Source: Chitinophaga pinensis (GTDB taxonomy: Bacteria > Bacteroidota > Bacteroidia > Flavobacteriales_D > Crocinitomicaceae). From it: a stretch of DNA of 5,658 nucleotides. The stretch covers positions 1 through 5,658 of the forward strand of contig CAMBMC010000176.1 of the NCBI GenBank assembly GCA_945868555.1, in the 5' to 3' direction. Under the pieces are notes generated by a model, which worked only from the letters and a program-made list of their open reading frames with translations, made no database searches and was not told where the DNA came from. The position numbers and the translations under genes were made by a program. Shown in pieces: positions 1 to 5,658 of this stretch; position 1 is the first letter of the stretch; every line of letters begins with the position of its first letter.

Positions 1-1235
1 AAAGTCAGAAGCTTTCTATGCTCCTCACTGTCCTGAACAACCAAATGGGTTTTAAGTGTAATAGGATTGGTAATATAAAGTTGAAAACTGTCTTTCTGTT
101 GAGAGCTTGAATTAAATACCCCTTTTAATTGATCATATTGGAGGATATCGATTTCACAATTATCCAAGCTTATTTCGTCTGAGGTCCATTCTGCAACATT
201 GCCAAAAATGTCATAAATTCCTTTGGCATTAGGAGGGTAACTGCCAACTTTAGATGTAATCATTGCTCCATCATCCATCCAACTTTTCAGTCGTATATTG
301 CTATTCAAGACAATTTCACCAAAGTTGGCCTGGTATTTTTCATCATTCTGTATATAACCACGGATGTCTAAATATGGCAAAAAGCCTTCTTCAATCTTTG
401 GTGTGATCGACGCATATTCCCATTCTTCTTCAGAAGGTAATCGGAAATAACTGTCCTTTGAAAAGTATCTCTTTTGCTTTCGCGAAAGCGCACTGTAATT
501 CTTCTTAAATTGTTGTGTTATCCAATGGCAATATGCTTTGGCCTGTATATATGACACACCCACTACTGGATAGTTGTCATAAACTTTGGATTTAAAATAA
601 CTATCTGAAAAATCTTTAAAACTGTATGGGAACGCCTGAGACCAATGTGCTGTATTTGGAAAAACATCAACAATAGTATATACTCCTAACTCGTGTTCTG
701 AACTTAGAAATTCATAGCAATAGCTTAGTTTATCCTCAGAAATGATATTTTCATTGTAAGCGGTATAATTACCATAAGTTTGATTGAAGATTGGTTTTAG
801 AATCGGATTATTTAAATAGCTGTAATAATCAACGGGGGTATCCCAATTCAATACAAAATATTTACCCGAAGCATCTACATTATATGTTTTGTAATCAACA
901 TAATGTCCCCAAAGTGCTTTTCTATCTGGTGCAGAACCCTCAAAAAGATATTTGCGTGCCACAGAATCTTGAACCCATTTGATAAATTCCCAATATTCTG
1001 TATTGGTTACCTCATGGTTCGATAGATAATAATTAGCAGGAGTTTTCCACGCTACGTCTGAGTGATAGAGGTAAGTCGTGTCCACTGTTTCATCTATCAT
1101 TGTAGTGAAGTTTTTATTCATGACAAAACTCCCTCCTTCTATGAAGGTCATGCCATTTAGTTGTCGTTCTTGGGCTTTTAGCTGTGGTGGCCCAAATACA
1201 AAACCGAATACGAGATATAAAATGTGGTTTTTCAT
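1..1235 (-). CDS. Exported GldK-like FGE-sulfatase (SUMF1-type) domain protein, 3' end outside window
   Basis: The reading frame is open from the ATG at 1235 to the window edge: 411 codons plus two bases, with the C-terminus missing. Residues 1-22 form a signal peptide ending KAQ, with no lipobox cysteine. FGE-family motifs follow in order: GMTFIEGGSFVM (28-39), NHEVTNTEYWEFI (73-85), YPVVGVSYIQAKAYC (222-236), RLPSEEEWEYA (265-275), and a VGSYPPNAKGIYD...FGNVAEW block (330-350). About 135 residues lie between the second and third motifs, including LNWDTP (129-134), DVFPNTAHW (190-198) and YDNYPVVGV (219-227). From memory these resemble GldK/PorK, the outer-membrane-associated ring protein of type IX secretion and gliding. 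True GldK is a lipoprotein, so this is better read as a paralogue or diverged relative than as GldK. Bacteroidota FGE-fold proteins of this type are often structural rather than catalytic; the region that would carry the RGGSW motif and copper-binding cysteines is off the window. The gene starts 24 bases after the DUF4116 gene stop, suggesting an operon. Family membership is secure; the exact role is not. Confidence 0.87.
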   Translation of the reverse strand, partial: MKNHILYLVFGFVFGPPQLKAQERQLNGMTFIEGGSFVMNKNFTTMIDETVDTTYLYHSDVAWKTPANYYLSNHEVTNTEYWEFIKWVQDSVARKYLFEGSAPDRKALWGHYVDYKTYNVDASGKYFVLNWDTPVDYYSYLNNPILKPIFNQTYGNYTAYNENIISEDKLSYCYEFLSSEHELGVYTIVDVFPNTAHWSQAFPYSFKDFSDSYFKSKVYDNYPVVGVSYIQAKAYCHWITQQFKKNYSALSRKQKRYFSKDSYFRLPSEEEWEYASITPKIEEGFLPYLDIRGYIQNDEKYQANFGEIVLNSNIRLKSWMDDGAMITSKVGSYPPNAKGIYDIFGNVAEWTSDEISLDNCEIDILQYDQLKGVFNSSSQQKDSFQLYITNPITLKTHLVVQDSEEHRKLLT

Positions 1236-1259
1236 AAAGTAATTTAACGTGAATGAATA

Positions 1260-3335
1260 TCATTTCTGAGCATTGCTATGGGCCTCAAGGATGTCTTTAT
1301 CAATTTGCAATTGTTTGGAAATAAAGTCAAAGGCATTCTTGTTTTCTGCAATCGCAGCAAGTGCAATTTCTTTGTCATTTTTGAAGGTCTCATCTGCAAA
1401 TTGTAAAGCCTCACCATCTATTTTTACTATCTGCAAAACAAACTCGCGGTTTTTCTTTAATGAATCTGAAGCAAATTCAAAAGGAATATTATCCATTAGA
1501 TACCTGTATTTAAAACTGGTGGCAAGCAATACAATTTCCTTGTTGTTTTTGAATACGGAATCAACATATTCCAAAACCATTGGATCAATCGCAATAGCAG
1601 TCTCTACGAAGGATCGGCTCAATTTTAATCGTTCAGAAGCAAATTTAAATGATGAGTTACATCTTGCAATTGCCGTTGTGACGATGGTAGAATCATCTCT
1701 AAGCTTCAACGAGGCAAACTGAAGTGGAATGTCAGAAGAGGAATAACATGCTGAAAAATTCTTAACGGCATTGAAAACAACCTCAAAATCGGCGGATAAT
1801 TCTTCGGGAGCAAACTCCAACATTGCCCCATTTTTTCGCACTACATCTAAGGTGATTTCTCTGTTTTCCTTTAATTCAGGCGATAGAAATTGATACATGG
1901 ATGCATTTTTCTTCAAAGCAGCATGCACAATCTCTAAATCAGATTTTGTTTCTCCGAGCGCATATTCAAAAGCTGAAGGTCGATTTGTAATTGCCGCTAG
2001 TACCACCTCTCTATCTTTGCGAAGCGATATAGACACATAGCGAAGTGCTAGGCCATTCACTTTCATCAATTTCAAAACTGTATCGCGCTGCGTTTTATAC
2101 ATACTTGGCGCGAATCGCAATGCAGACTCATTCGATGTTAATGCTTGAAAAAGTATTTCACTGTCTTTCTTATACGTGTTGTCTAAATGAGAATATAACT
2201 TCCCATTTAACTTGATCAGCTCGAGAACAAAACCCCTGTCTTGTTTTAATTTATTGCTTACATATTTATACGCATCCGGACTGTCTTTTATGGCTGCAGA
2301 AACAATTTCTTTATCCTTTCTAAATTTTATAGGAACATATCTCAGCAAGTTCCCATTGAGACTCAAAACTTGTAAAACAATATTTCTGTCGCGTGCAAAA
2401 CTTTTTTTAATCAATACCAAGGCATCCGGACCTGATTTTAAGGCCAATTCTTGTATTTCAAAATTTCTCTTTAGTCCCCAGCTTGCATACTTAATTGCCA
2501 TGCAATTATCACTTGCCGCTGCCGCTACTATTTCCTTGTCATTCTGAAGTTTATTCGAAGCATACTTTAGAAAATAGCCGTTGTTTTGTATTACTAAAAG
2601 AGCTATCCCTTTGTTGTTCCGGATTTTGCGCGACGCATAAGGAAATCCATTTAAACTAAAATAAGGATGGATTGTAGCTTTAACGAAATCTTCGTCATTT
2701 CTAAATGTATATGGCGCGTATTTCAGCGAAAAGTAACAGCCTCCATAGATAGCATTCCATACAATTGATGAATCATGACGCAATTTAAACGAACAATACC
2801 TCAATGCATCTCCACTTGATGTTACCGCTTTCATTGCCAAACTTTTATTATTTCGAATTTCACGAGATGCATACTTTAAATAATAGCCGTTTTTTTCTAT
2901 CATTCTTGAAATAAACACGCTGTCTTTCAGTATTCTTATTGGAGTATACTTTAAAACATCACTTTTCCAGAAGGACCAACCTGCGAGTTCCAAAAGAAAA
3001 TCTTTATCATTTCGAATGGCCTTTGATGCATATTTGAGCGCATCACTATTCGAACCAAAGCCAGACTGAACTGCTGCCTTGACTATTTCTTTGTCATTTT
3101 TCAATGTTGAAGATGCGTACTTCAATGCATTACCACTTCTTTGAACTGCAAAAAGAACAACTTCTCGATCATTTCGCAAATCGTCAGTTGCCCGACTGAG
3201 ATAATACATTGAATTATCCAAAACAGATTCATTACTGATTAAAGTAAGCAATGAATCTTTGTCATGGATCTTTTTTTGAGCAAAAAGTGCACTTAAACTA
3301 AACAGGAAAGTCAATGTCATGGAAATGATCTTCAT
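1260..3335 (-). CDS. Exported DUF4116-type helical repeat protein, 691 aa
   Basis: The start is placed at the ATG at 3335 because it gives a clean signal peptide: MKIIS, a hydrophobic stretch, then LFAQ near residue 20. An in-frame ATG at 3386 would add 17 mostly polar residues before it. Residues 25-677 divide into 25 consecutive units, 18 of them exactly 25 residues long, plus a truncated unit before the TGA at 1260. Each unit has a first helix like NDKEIVLAAI and a second like ALKYASxxLK, the DUF4116 pattern. The expected fold is a two-helix alpha-solenoid, usually a binding surface; no enzyme motif is visible. There is no type IX C-terminal sorting domain, since the protein ends directly after the repeats, so a periplasmic location is the simplest inference. 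It is the first gene of a likely operon with the downstream GldK-like gene. DUF4116 repeats are otherwise known to me mainly from intracellular bacteria such as Legionella and amoeba symbionts. Function and ligand are unknown. Confidence 0.9.
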   Translation of the reverse strand: MKIISMTLTFLFSLSALFAQKKIHDKDSLLTLISNESVLDNSMYYLSRATDDLRNDREVVLFAVQRSGNALKYASSTLKNDKEIVKAAVQSGFGSNSDALKYASKAIRNDKDFLLELAGWSFWKSDVLKYTPIRILKDSVFISRMIEKNGYYLKYASREIRNNKSLAMKAVTSSGDALRYCSFKLRHDSSIVWNAIYGGCYFSLKYAPYTFRNDEDFVKATIHPYFSLNGFPYASRKIRNNKGIALLVIQNNGYFLKYASNKLQNDKEIVAAAASDNCMAIKYASWGLKRNFEIQELALKSGPDALVLIKKSFARDRNIVLQVLSLNGNLLRYVPIKFRKDKEIVSAAIKDSPDAYKYVSNKLKQDRGFVLELIKLNGKLYSHLDNTYKKDSEILFQALTSNESALRFAPSMYKTQRDTVLKLMKVNGLALRYVSISLRKDREVVLAAITNRPSAFEYALGETKSDLEIVHAALKKNASMYQFLSPELKENREITLDVVRKNGAMLEFAPEELSADFEVVFNAVKNFSACYSSSDIPLQFASLKLRDDSTIVTTAIARCNSSFKFASERLKLSRSFVETAIAIDPMVLEYVDSVFKNNKEIVLLATSFKYRYLMDNIPFEFASDSLKKNREFVLQIVKIDGEALQFADETFKNDKEIALAAIAENKNAFDFISKQLQIDKDILEAHSNAQK
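1305..3263 (-). repeat. 25-unit coding tandem repeat (75-base period) inside the DUF4116 gene
   Basis: The repeats are clear at protein level but diverged at DNA level. Unit lengths in order are 30, 25, 29, 28, 25, 25, 26, 27, then eleven of 25, then 32, 25, 25, 31, 25, 25. The extra residues in units 3, 4, 7, 8, 20 and 23 lie in the same place, the loop between the two helices. Many neighbouring units alternate between a form with NG in the loop (for example FVLELIKLNG, TVLKLMKVNG, FVLQIVKIDG) and a form with a more varied loop (EIVSAAIKDSPDA, EVVLAAITNRPSA). This gives an approximate 50-residue super-period. The alternation is imperfect, for example around units 6-8, 17-18 and 20-21. Confidence 0.88.
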
Positions 3336-3506
3336 AGCGAATATGTTAACAAAATCAACAACTCTTTTTGTATGGGTATATAACACTTATTCTCGCATGG
3401 ACTAGCCAATTATTCATTGAATTTCTAATTCCTAAGGGATTATCAACCTCTTTTCTTACTACTTGAAAAATATGTAACATTTGAATAAATGAGGGTTTTA
3501 ACTAGC
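3336..3506. promoter_or_regulatory. Divergent intergenic region between the DUF4116 and MORN-like genes
   Basis: This AT-rich stretch must contain promoters for the two diverging genes. No strong match to the Bacteroidota pattern (TTG, then about 20 bases, then TAnnTTTG) is visible. The closest are TGATTTTG on the minus strand (3350-3357) and TAACATTTG on the plus strand (3475-3483), which has one extra base; neither has a well-spaced TTG. If the plus-strand element is used, transcription would begin near or after 3489, favouring the ATG at 3507. Two short palindromes, TGTTAACA (3344-3351) and ATGTAACAT (3472-3480), are candidate operator half-pairs. Neither start codon has a Shine-Dalgarno sequence, which is usual in this phylum. 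Confidence 0.4.
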
Positions 3507-4121
3507 ATGAAATCCATTTACTTCATCCCATTTTTTGTTTGTTTTTGGGGTTATTCTCAAGAAACTAAAATAGAATCACTACAACTTGACTGTGGTATGG
3601 ACTATTTCAAAAAAGGGAATTCAATGCAAAACGCTTCTATCATTCAGGGACCAACAGGAGGTTGGTATATTTATGCCTCTGCCGGTTTTGGTGTGCCCCT
3701 TACGAATTTGGCATTTTGCGATGGCGTGCTTTTCTCAGGAGTTGCTGTCGATAGGGATTCTGCTGGAAATGTTCTTGGTTTGTATGACTTTAAAAATGGA
3801 CTCATTGAGAAAATCACGGAATTTACAGTACAAGGTACTCCAAAGAGCATATGGAACTACGATCGAGGACAGGCTCATGGTGAACAAAAGACTTTCGAAA
3901 TTGATGGTAATTTGAGGTATAAGGTTACGTATGAACATGGTATTGAACATGGGCCTTTTTATGAAACATGCTATCGATATGATGCAGGTTTACCACCTTG
4001 TTCCAGAAGTGGTTACACAGATAATAAAGAACGATGTTACATAGAAAATTCTTGCTCATATGTCCTTAATTTTGAATTTTTAAGCCCTTTCATCCGATTA
4101 ATATTTCCCCACCCCCTTTAA
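3507..4121 (+). CDS. Small exported protein with degenerate MORN/YwqK-like repeats
   Basis: The preferred start is the ATG at 3507 (204 aa), which gives a compact signal peptide: MKSIYF, a hydrophobic core with FFVCFWG, then YSQ. An in-frame ATG at 3489 would add six residues (MRVLTS) and cannot be excluded. The mature N-terminal part is Gly/aromatic-rich (GPTGGWYIYASAGFGVP) and matches no family I know. Counting from 3507, residues 91-155 carry degenerate repeats of the MORN_2 type seen in YwqK-family proteins: LYDFKNGLIEKITEF, WNYDRGQAHGEQKTFEIDG and YKVTYEHGIEHGPFYE. Such repeats form beta-hairpin arrays. YwqK proteins are often labelled antitoxins, but no toxin partner is present here and that role should not be assumed. 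The final 50 residues contain five cysteines and end in a hydrophobic tail (SPFIRLIFPHPL) that reads into the leader of era, only 32 bases before its start. The gene diverges from the DUF4116 unit and is co-directional with era. Confidence 0.75.
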   Translation: MKSIYFIPFFVCFWGYSQETKIESLQLDCGMDYFKKGNSMQNASIIQGPTGGWYIYASAGFGVPLTNLAFCDGVLFSGVAVDRDSAGNVLGLYDFKNGLIEKITEFTVQGTPKSIWNYDRGQAHGEQKTFEIDGNLRYKVTYEHGIEHGPFYETCYRYDAGLPPCSRSGYTDNKERCYIENSCSYVLNFEFLSPFIRLIFPHPL

Positions 4122-4127
4122 TTTTCG

Positions 4128-4135
4128 TTCCTTTG
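4128..4135 (+). promoter_or_regulatory. Possible -7 element for era
   Basis: TTCCTTTG matches six of the six fixed positions of the Bacteroidota TAnnTTTG element except for T in place of A at the second position. It would place the transcript start about 12 bases before the era ATG. No TTG is seen at the expected upstream distance, so the call is weak. It lies only 6 bases after the stop of the MORN-like gene. Confidence 0.25.
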
Positions 4136-4153
4136 TAGCCGCAATTCAAGTCA

Positions 4154-5029
4154 ATGTCGCACAAATCAGGTTTCGTAAATATTGTAGGTAGTCCAAACGT
4201 GGGGAAATCAACCCTCATGAATCGACTCGTAGGTGAAAAATTGTCCATCGTGACATCGAAGGCACAAACCACGCGTCACCGCATCCTGGGAATTGTCAAC
4301 GATGAGAATTACCAAATTGTATTTTCTGACACTCCAGGGGTAGTCAATGCCGCTTACAAACTGCACGAGGCAATGATGGAGTATGTGAATTCTTCCTTGC
4401 AAGATGCCGATGTGCTCTTGTTCATCACCGACACGAAGGAAAACAGCATGAATCACGAAGAAACACTAGAAAAAATAAAAAAAATCAAGGTGCCCGTGAT
4501 TTGCTTGATCAACAAGATAGACTTGAGTGACCAAAATACCATGGAGGAAAGGGTGCAATACTGGCACAATGAATTGCCCAATGCCATGATTCTTCCTGTT
4601 TCTGCATTGCATGGATTCAACCTTGAACCTTTGTGGGCTAAAATCCTTGAACTCGTGCCGGAAAGTCCTGCATATTACGATAAAGAATCGCTATCGGATC
4701 GGCCAATGCGTTTCTTCATCTCGGAAATTATCCGTGAAAAAATATTCATACACTGCGACAAGGAAGTTCCTTATAGCTGTCAGGTGGAAATTGAAGAATA
4801 CAAAGAAGAAGCAGACATTACTCGCATTCGCGCGGTTGTCATCGTAGAACGCGACTCTCAAAAAGGCATCCTCATTGGTAAAGGTGGAGATATGCTGAAG
4901 CGCGTAGGTCGCGATGCACGCAAGGAAATAGAAAAATTCATCGATCAAAAAGTCTTTTTGGAAACATTTATCAAAGTGGACAAGGACTGGAGATCAACGG
5001 GAAATAAATTAAAGAAATACGGGTATTAG
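4154..5029 (+). CDS. era: GTPase Era, 30S ribosome assembly
   Basis: Era is an essential GTPase that binds the 3' end of 16S rRNA and assists maturation of the small ribosomal subunit. All diagnostic parts are present in 291 residues, close to the usual length of about 300. The G1 P-loop is GSPNVGKST (12-20), the G2 region is KAQTTRHR (36-43) with the switch-I threonines, G3 is DTPG (59-62), G4 is NKID (120-123) and G5 is SAL (150-152). The linker RPMRFFISEIIREKIF (183-198) is the typical Era entry to the C-terminal KH domain, whose GKGG loop is at 242-245, followed by the conserved LKRVGRDARKEIE helix. The start at 4154 places the P-loop at the expected distance from the N-terminus, and no Shine-Dalgarno sequence precedes it. 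The next gene is der, giving an era-der ribosome-assembly pair. Nothing appears truncated or missing. Confidence 0.98.
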   Translation: MSHKSGFVNIVGSPNVGKSTLMNRLVGEKLSIVTSKAQTTRHRILGIVNDENYQIVFSDTPGVVNAAYKLHEAMMEYVNSSLQDADVLLFITDTKENSMNHEETLEKIKKIKVPVICLINKIDLSDQNTMEERVQYWHNELPNAMILPVSALHGFNLEPLWAKILELVPESPAYYDKESLSDRPMRFFISEIIREKIFIHCDKEVPYSCQVEIEEYKEEADITRIRAVVIVERDSQKGILIGKGGDMLKRVGRDARKEIEKFIDQKVFLETFIKVDKDWRSTGNKLKKYGY

Positions 5030-5060
5030 AAATTAAGAGTGAAGAATTAAAAATTAAAGA
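5030..5060. repeat. AT-rich repetitive block after era
   Basis: Directly after the era stop, AAATTAA-type words recur: AATTAAGAG, GAATTAAA and AAATTAAAG within about 30 bases. From memory, similar AATTAAGAATTAAAAATTAA strings are scattered in intergenic regions of many Bacteroidota genomes. That is recollection, not something shown here. No coding potential or hairpin is evident. Confidence 0.4.
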
Positions 5061-5094
5061 TGACAATCATTTCCAAGCGCCGGAAAGGTTTGAA

Positions 5095-5119
5095 GTCTTT
5101 TGTCTTTTGTCTTTTGTCT
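5095..5119 (+). repeat. Heptamer tandem repeat (GTCTTTT, 3.6 copies) upstream of der
   Basis: Three perfect copies of GTCTTTT (5095-5101, 5102-5108, 5109-5115) are followed by a partial GTCT (5116-5119). The array ends 20 bases before the der start, so it lies in the der leader if era and der are co-transcribed. Each copy junction contains TTTTG, similar to the end of a Bacteroidota -7 element, so it could alternatively contribute to a promoter. Short tandem repeats can change copy number by replication slippage. Confidence 0.8.
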
Positions 5120-5139
5120 ATCATCCTTAATTAAATAAA

Positions 5140-5658
5140 ATGAGCAACATAGTAGCAATAGTAGGTCGCCCGAACGTAGGTAAATCAACCTTGTTCAACC
5201 GCCTGACGGAGTCACGCAACGCGATTGTTAAAGAAGTAAGTGGGGTTACACGCGACCGTTTGTACGGTAAAGGAGAGTGGAATGGCGTACAGTTTTCTGT
5301 GGTGGATACCGGTGGATACATCAAAGGCTCGGATGACATTTTCGAAAAAGAAATCCGCAAACAAGTGGAAATCGCCATTCAAGAAGCTACCGTGATCCTC
5401 TTTATGGTGGATGTCATGGCAGGAATCATTGATCTAGACGAGATGGTAGCCGGACTTCTGAGAAAATCAAAAAAACCCGTCCTCATCGTTGCCAATAAAG
5501 TAGACAACACCGATCGTGTTGGACTCTCTGCAGAATTTTATGCCTTCGGATTGGGCGATGTGTTTGATGTCTCTGCAACCAACGGAAGTGGAACAGGTGA
5601 AATTCTTGACGAAGTCGTGAAGTACTTTGACAAGAGCGATGAAAGCGTGAACGAAAAG
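5140..5658 (+). CDS. der: GTPase Der (EngA), 50S ribosome assembly, 3' end outside window
   Basis: Der is a double-GTPase-domain protein required for large ribosomal subunit maturation. The window holds 173 codons, covering the first G domain of a protein that is normally about 430-490 residues. G1 is GRPNVGKST (9-17), followed by the Der-typical FNRLTESRNAIV and GVTRDR (35-40, the G2 region). G3 is DTGG (56-59), where the Gly in place of Pro is typical of Der and separates it from Era. G4 is NKVD (119-122) and G5 is SAT (145-147), followed by GSGTGEILD. The second G domain and the C-terminal KH-like domain are off the window. The ATG at 5140 is preceded by an A-rich leader (TTAAATAAA) without a Shine-Dalgarno sequence. 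It lies 110 bases after era in the same orientation. Confidence 0.97.
   Translation, partial: MSNIVAIVGRPNVGKSTLFNRLTESRNAIVKEVSGVTRDRLYGKGEWNGVQFSVVDTGGYIKGSDDIFEKEIRKQVEIAIQEATVILFMVDVMAGIIDLDEMVAGLLRKSKKPVLIVANKVDNTDRVGLSAEFYAFGLGDVFDVSATNGSGTGEILDEVVKYFDKSDESVNEK

Noticed and set aside
791..982. 63-codon open frame on the plus strand
   Set aside because: It is fully antisense to the well-supported GldK-like coding region and has no recognisable features.
1273..1722. 149-codon open frame on the plus strand
   Set aside because: It lies antisense inside the DUF4116 gene. It is long because the repeated helices give a repeating antisense translation (recurrent ISLSFL), with no start context or family resemblance.
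2212..2547. 111-codon open frame on the plus strand
   Set aside because: Another antisense shadow of the same repeat array, with the same recurrent ISLSFL pattern.
1260..3335. HEAT, Sel1 or leucine-rich repeat identity for the repeat protein
   Set aside because: The unit length of 25 residues and the KYAS/NDKEIV pattern fit DUF4116. Sel1 units are about 36 residues with a Gly/Ala-rich pattern, HEAT units are about 40, and no LxxLxL pattern is present.
3336..3386. Upstream in-frame ATG extending the DUF4116 protein by 17 residues
   Set aside because: The extension would put polar residues, including several charged ones, ahead of a good signal peptide that begins exactly at the ATG at 3335.
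3586..3915. 109-codon open frame on the plus strand
   Set aside because: It overlaps the MORN-like gene in another frame. The MORN-like frame has a signal peptide and repeats; this one has neither.
3507..4121. Toxin-antitoxin module because of YwqK-like repeats
   Set aside because: The protein has a signal peptide and no toxin-like partner gene is adjacent; the antitoxin label on this family is not evidence of function.
5070..5086. TTTCC/GGAAA hairpin with a 7-base loop between era and der as a terminator
   Set aside because: The stem is only 5 bp and the T-rich stretch begins too late and is interrupted by G and C, so it does not look like an intrinsic terminator.

Overview
The window looks like a low-GC member of the Bacteroidota, most likely class Flavobacteriia. 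The evidence is three secreted proteins whose signal peptides end in AQ or SQ, a relative of the gliding/type IX secretion protein GldK, AT-rich leaders with no Shine-Dalgarno sequence, and an era-der pair, which I recall as common neighbours in this phylum. I cannot place it to genus from sequence alone.

The left 3.3 kb is a two-gene minus-strand unit. The upstream gene (1260-3335) encodes a 691-residue exported protein made almost wholly of 25 tandem DUF4116-like units of about 25 residues. After 24 bases comes a gene (1235 down to 1, running off the window) for an exported formylglycine-generating-enzyme (FGE-sulfatase) domain protein. Its large central insert and motif spacing resemble GldK, but it lacks the lipoprotein cysteine. 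The two proteins are probably co-expressed and both enter or cross the periplasm, so they may work together. No function is established for the pair.

A divergent intergenic region (about 3336-3506) separates this unit from a plus-strand gene (3507-4121) for a small exported protein with degenerate MORN/YwqK-like repeats and an odd C-terminus.

The right side is core genome on the plus strand. It holds a complete era GTPase/KH-domain gene (4154-5029), a 110-base spacer with an AT-rich repetitive block and a 7-base tandem repeat, and the first 173 codons of der (5140 onward). Era and Der are essential GTPases of small- and large-subunit ribosome assembly. By eye, the era-der side is more GC-rich than the repeat-protein side, consistent with an accessory/core junction near 4122-4153. 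No tRNA, rRNA, CRISPR array, insertion sequence or convincing intrinsic terminator was seen.
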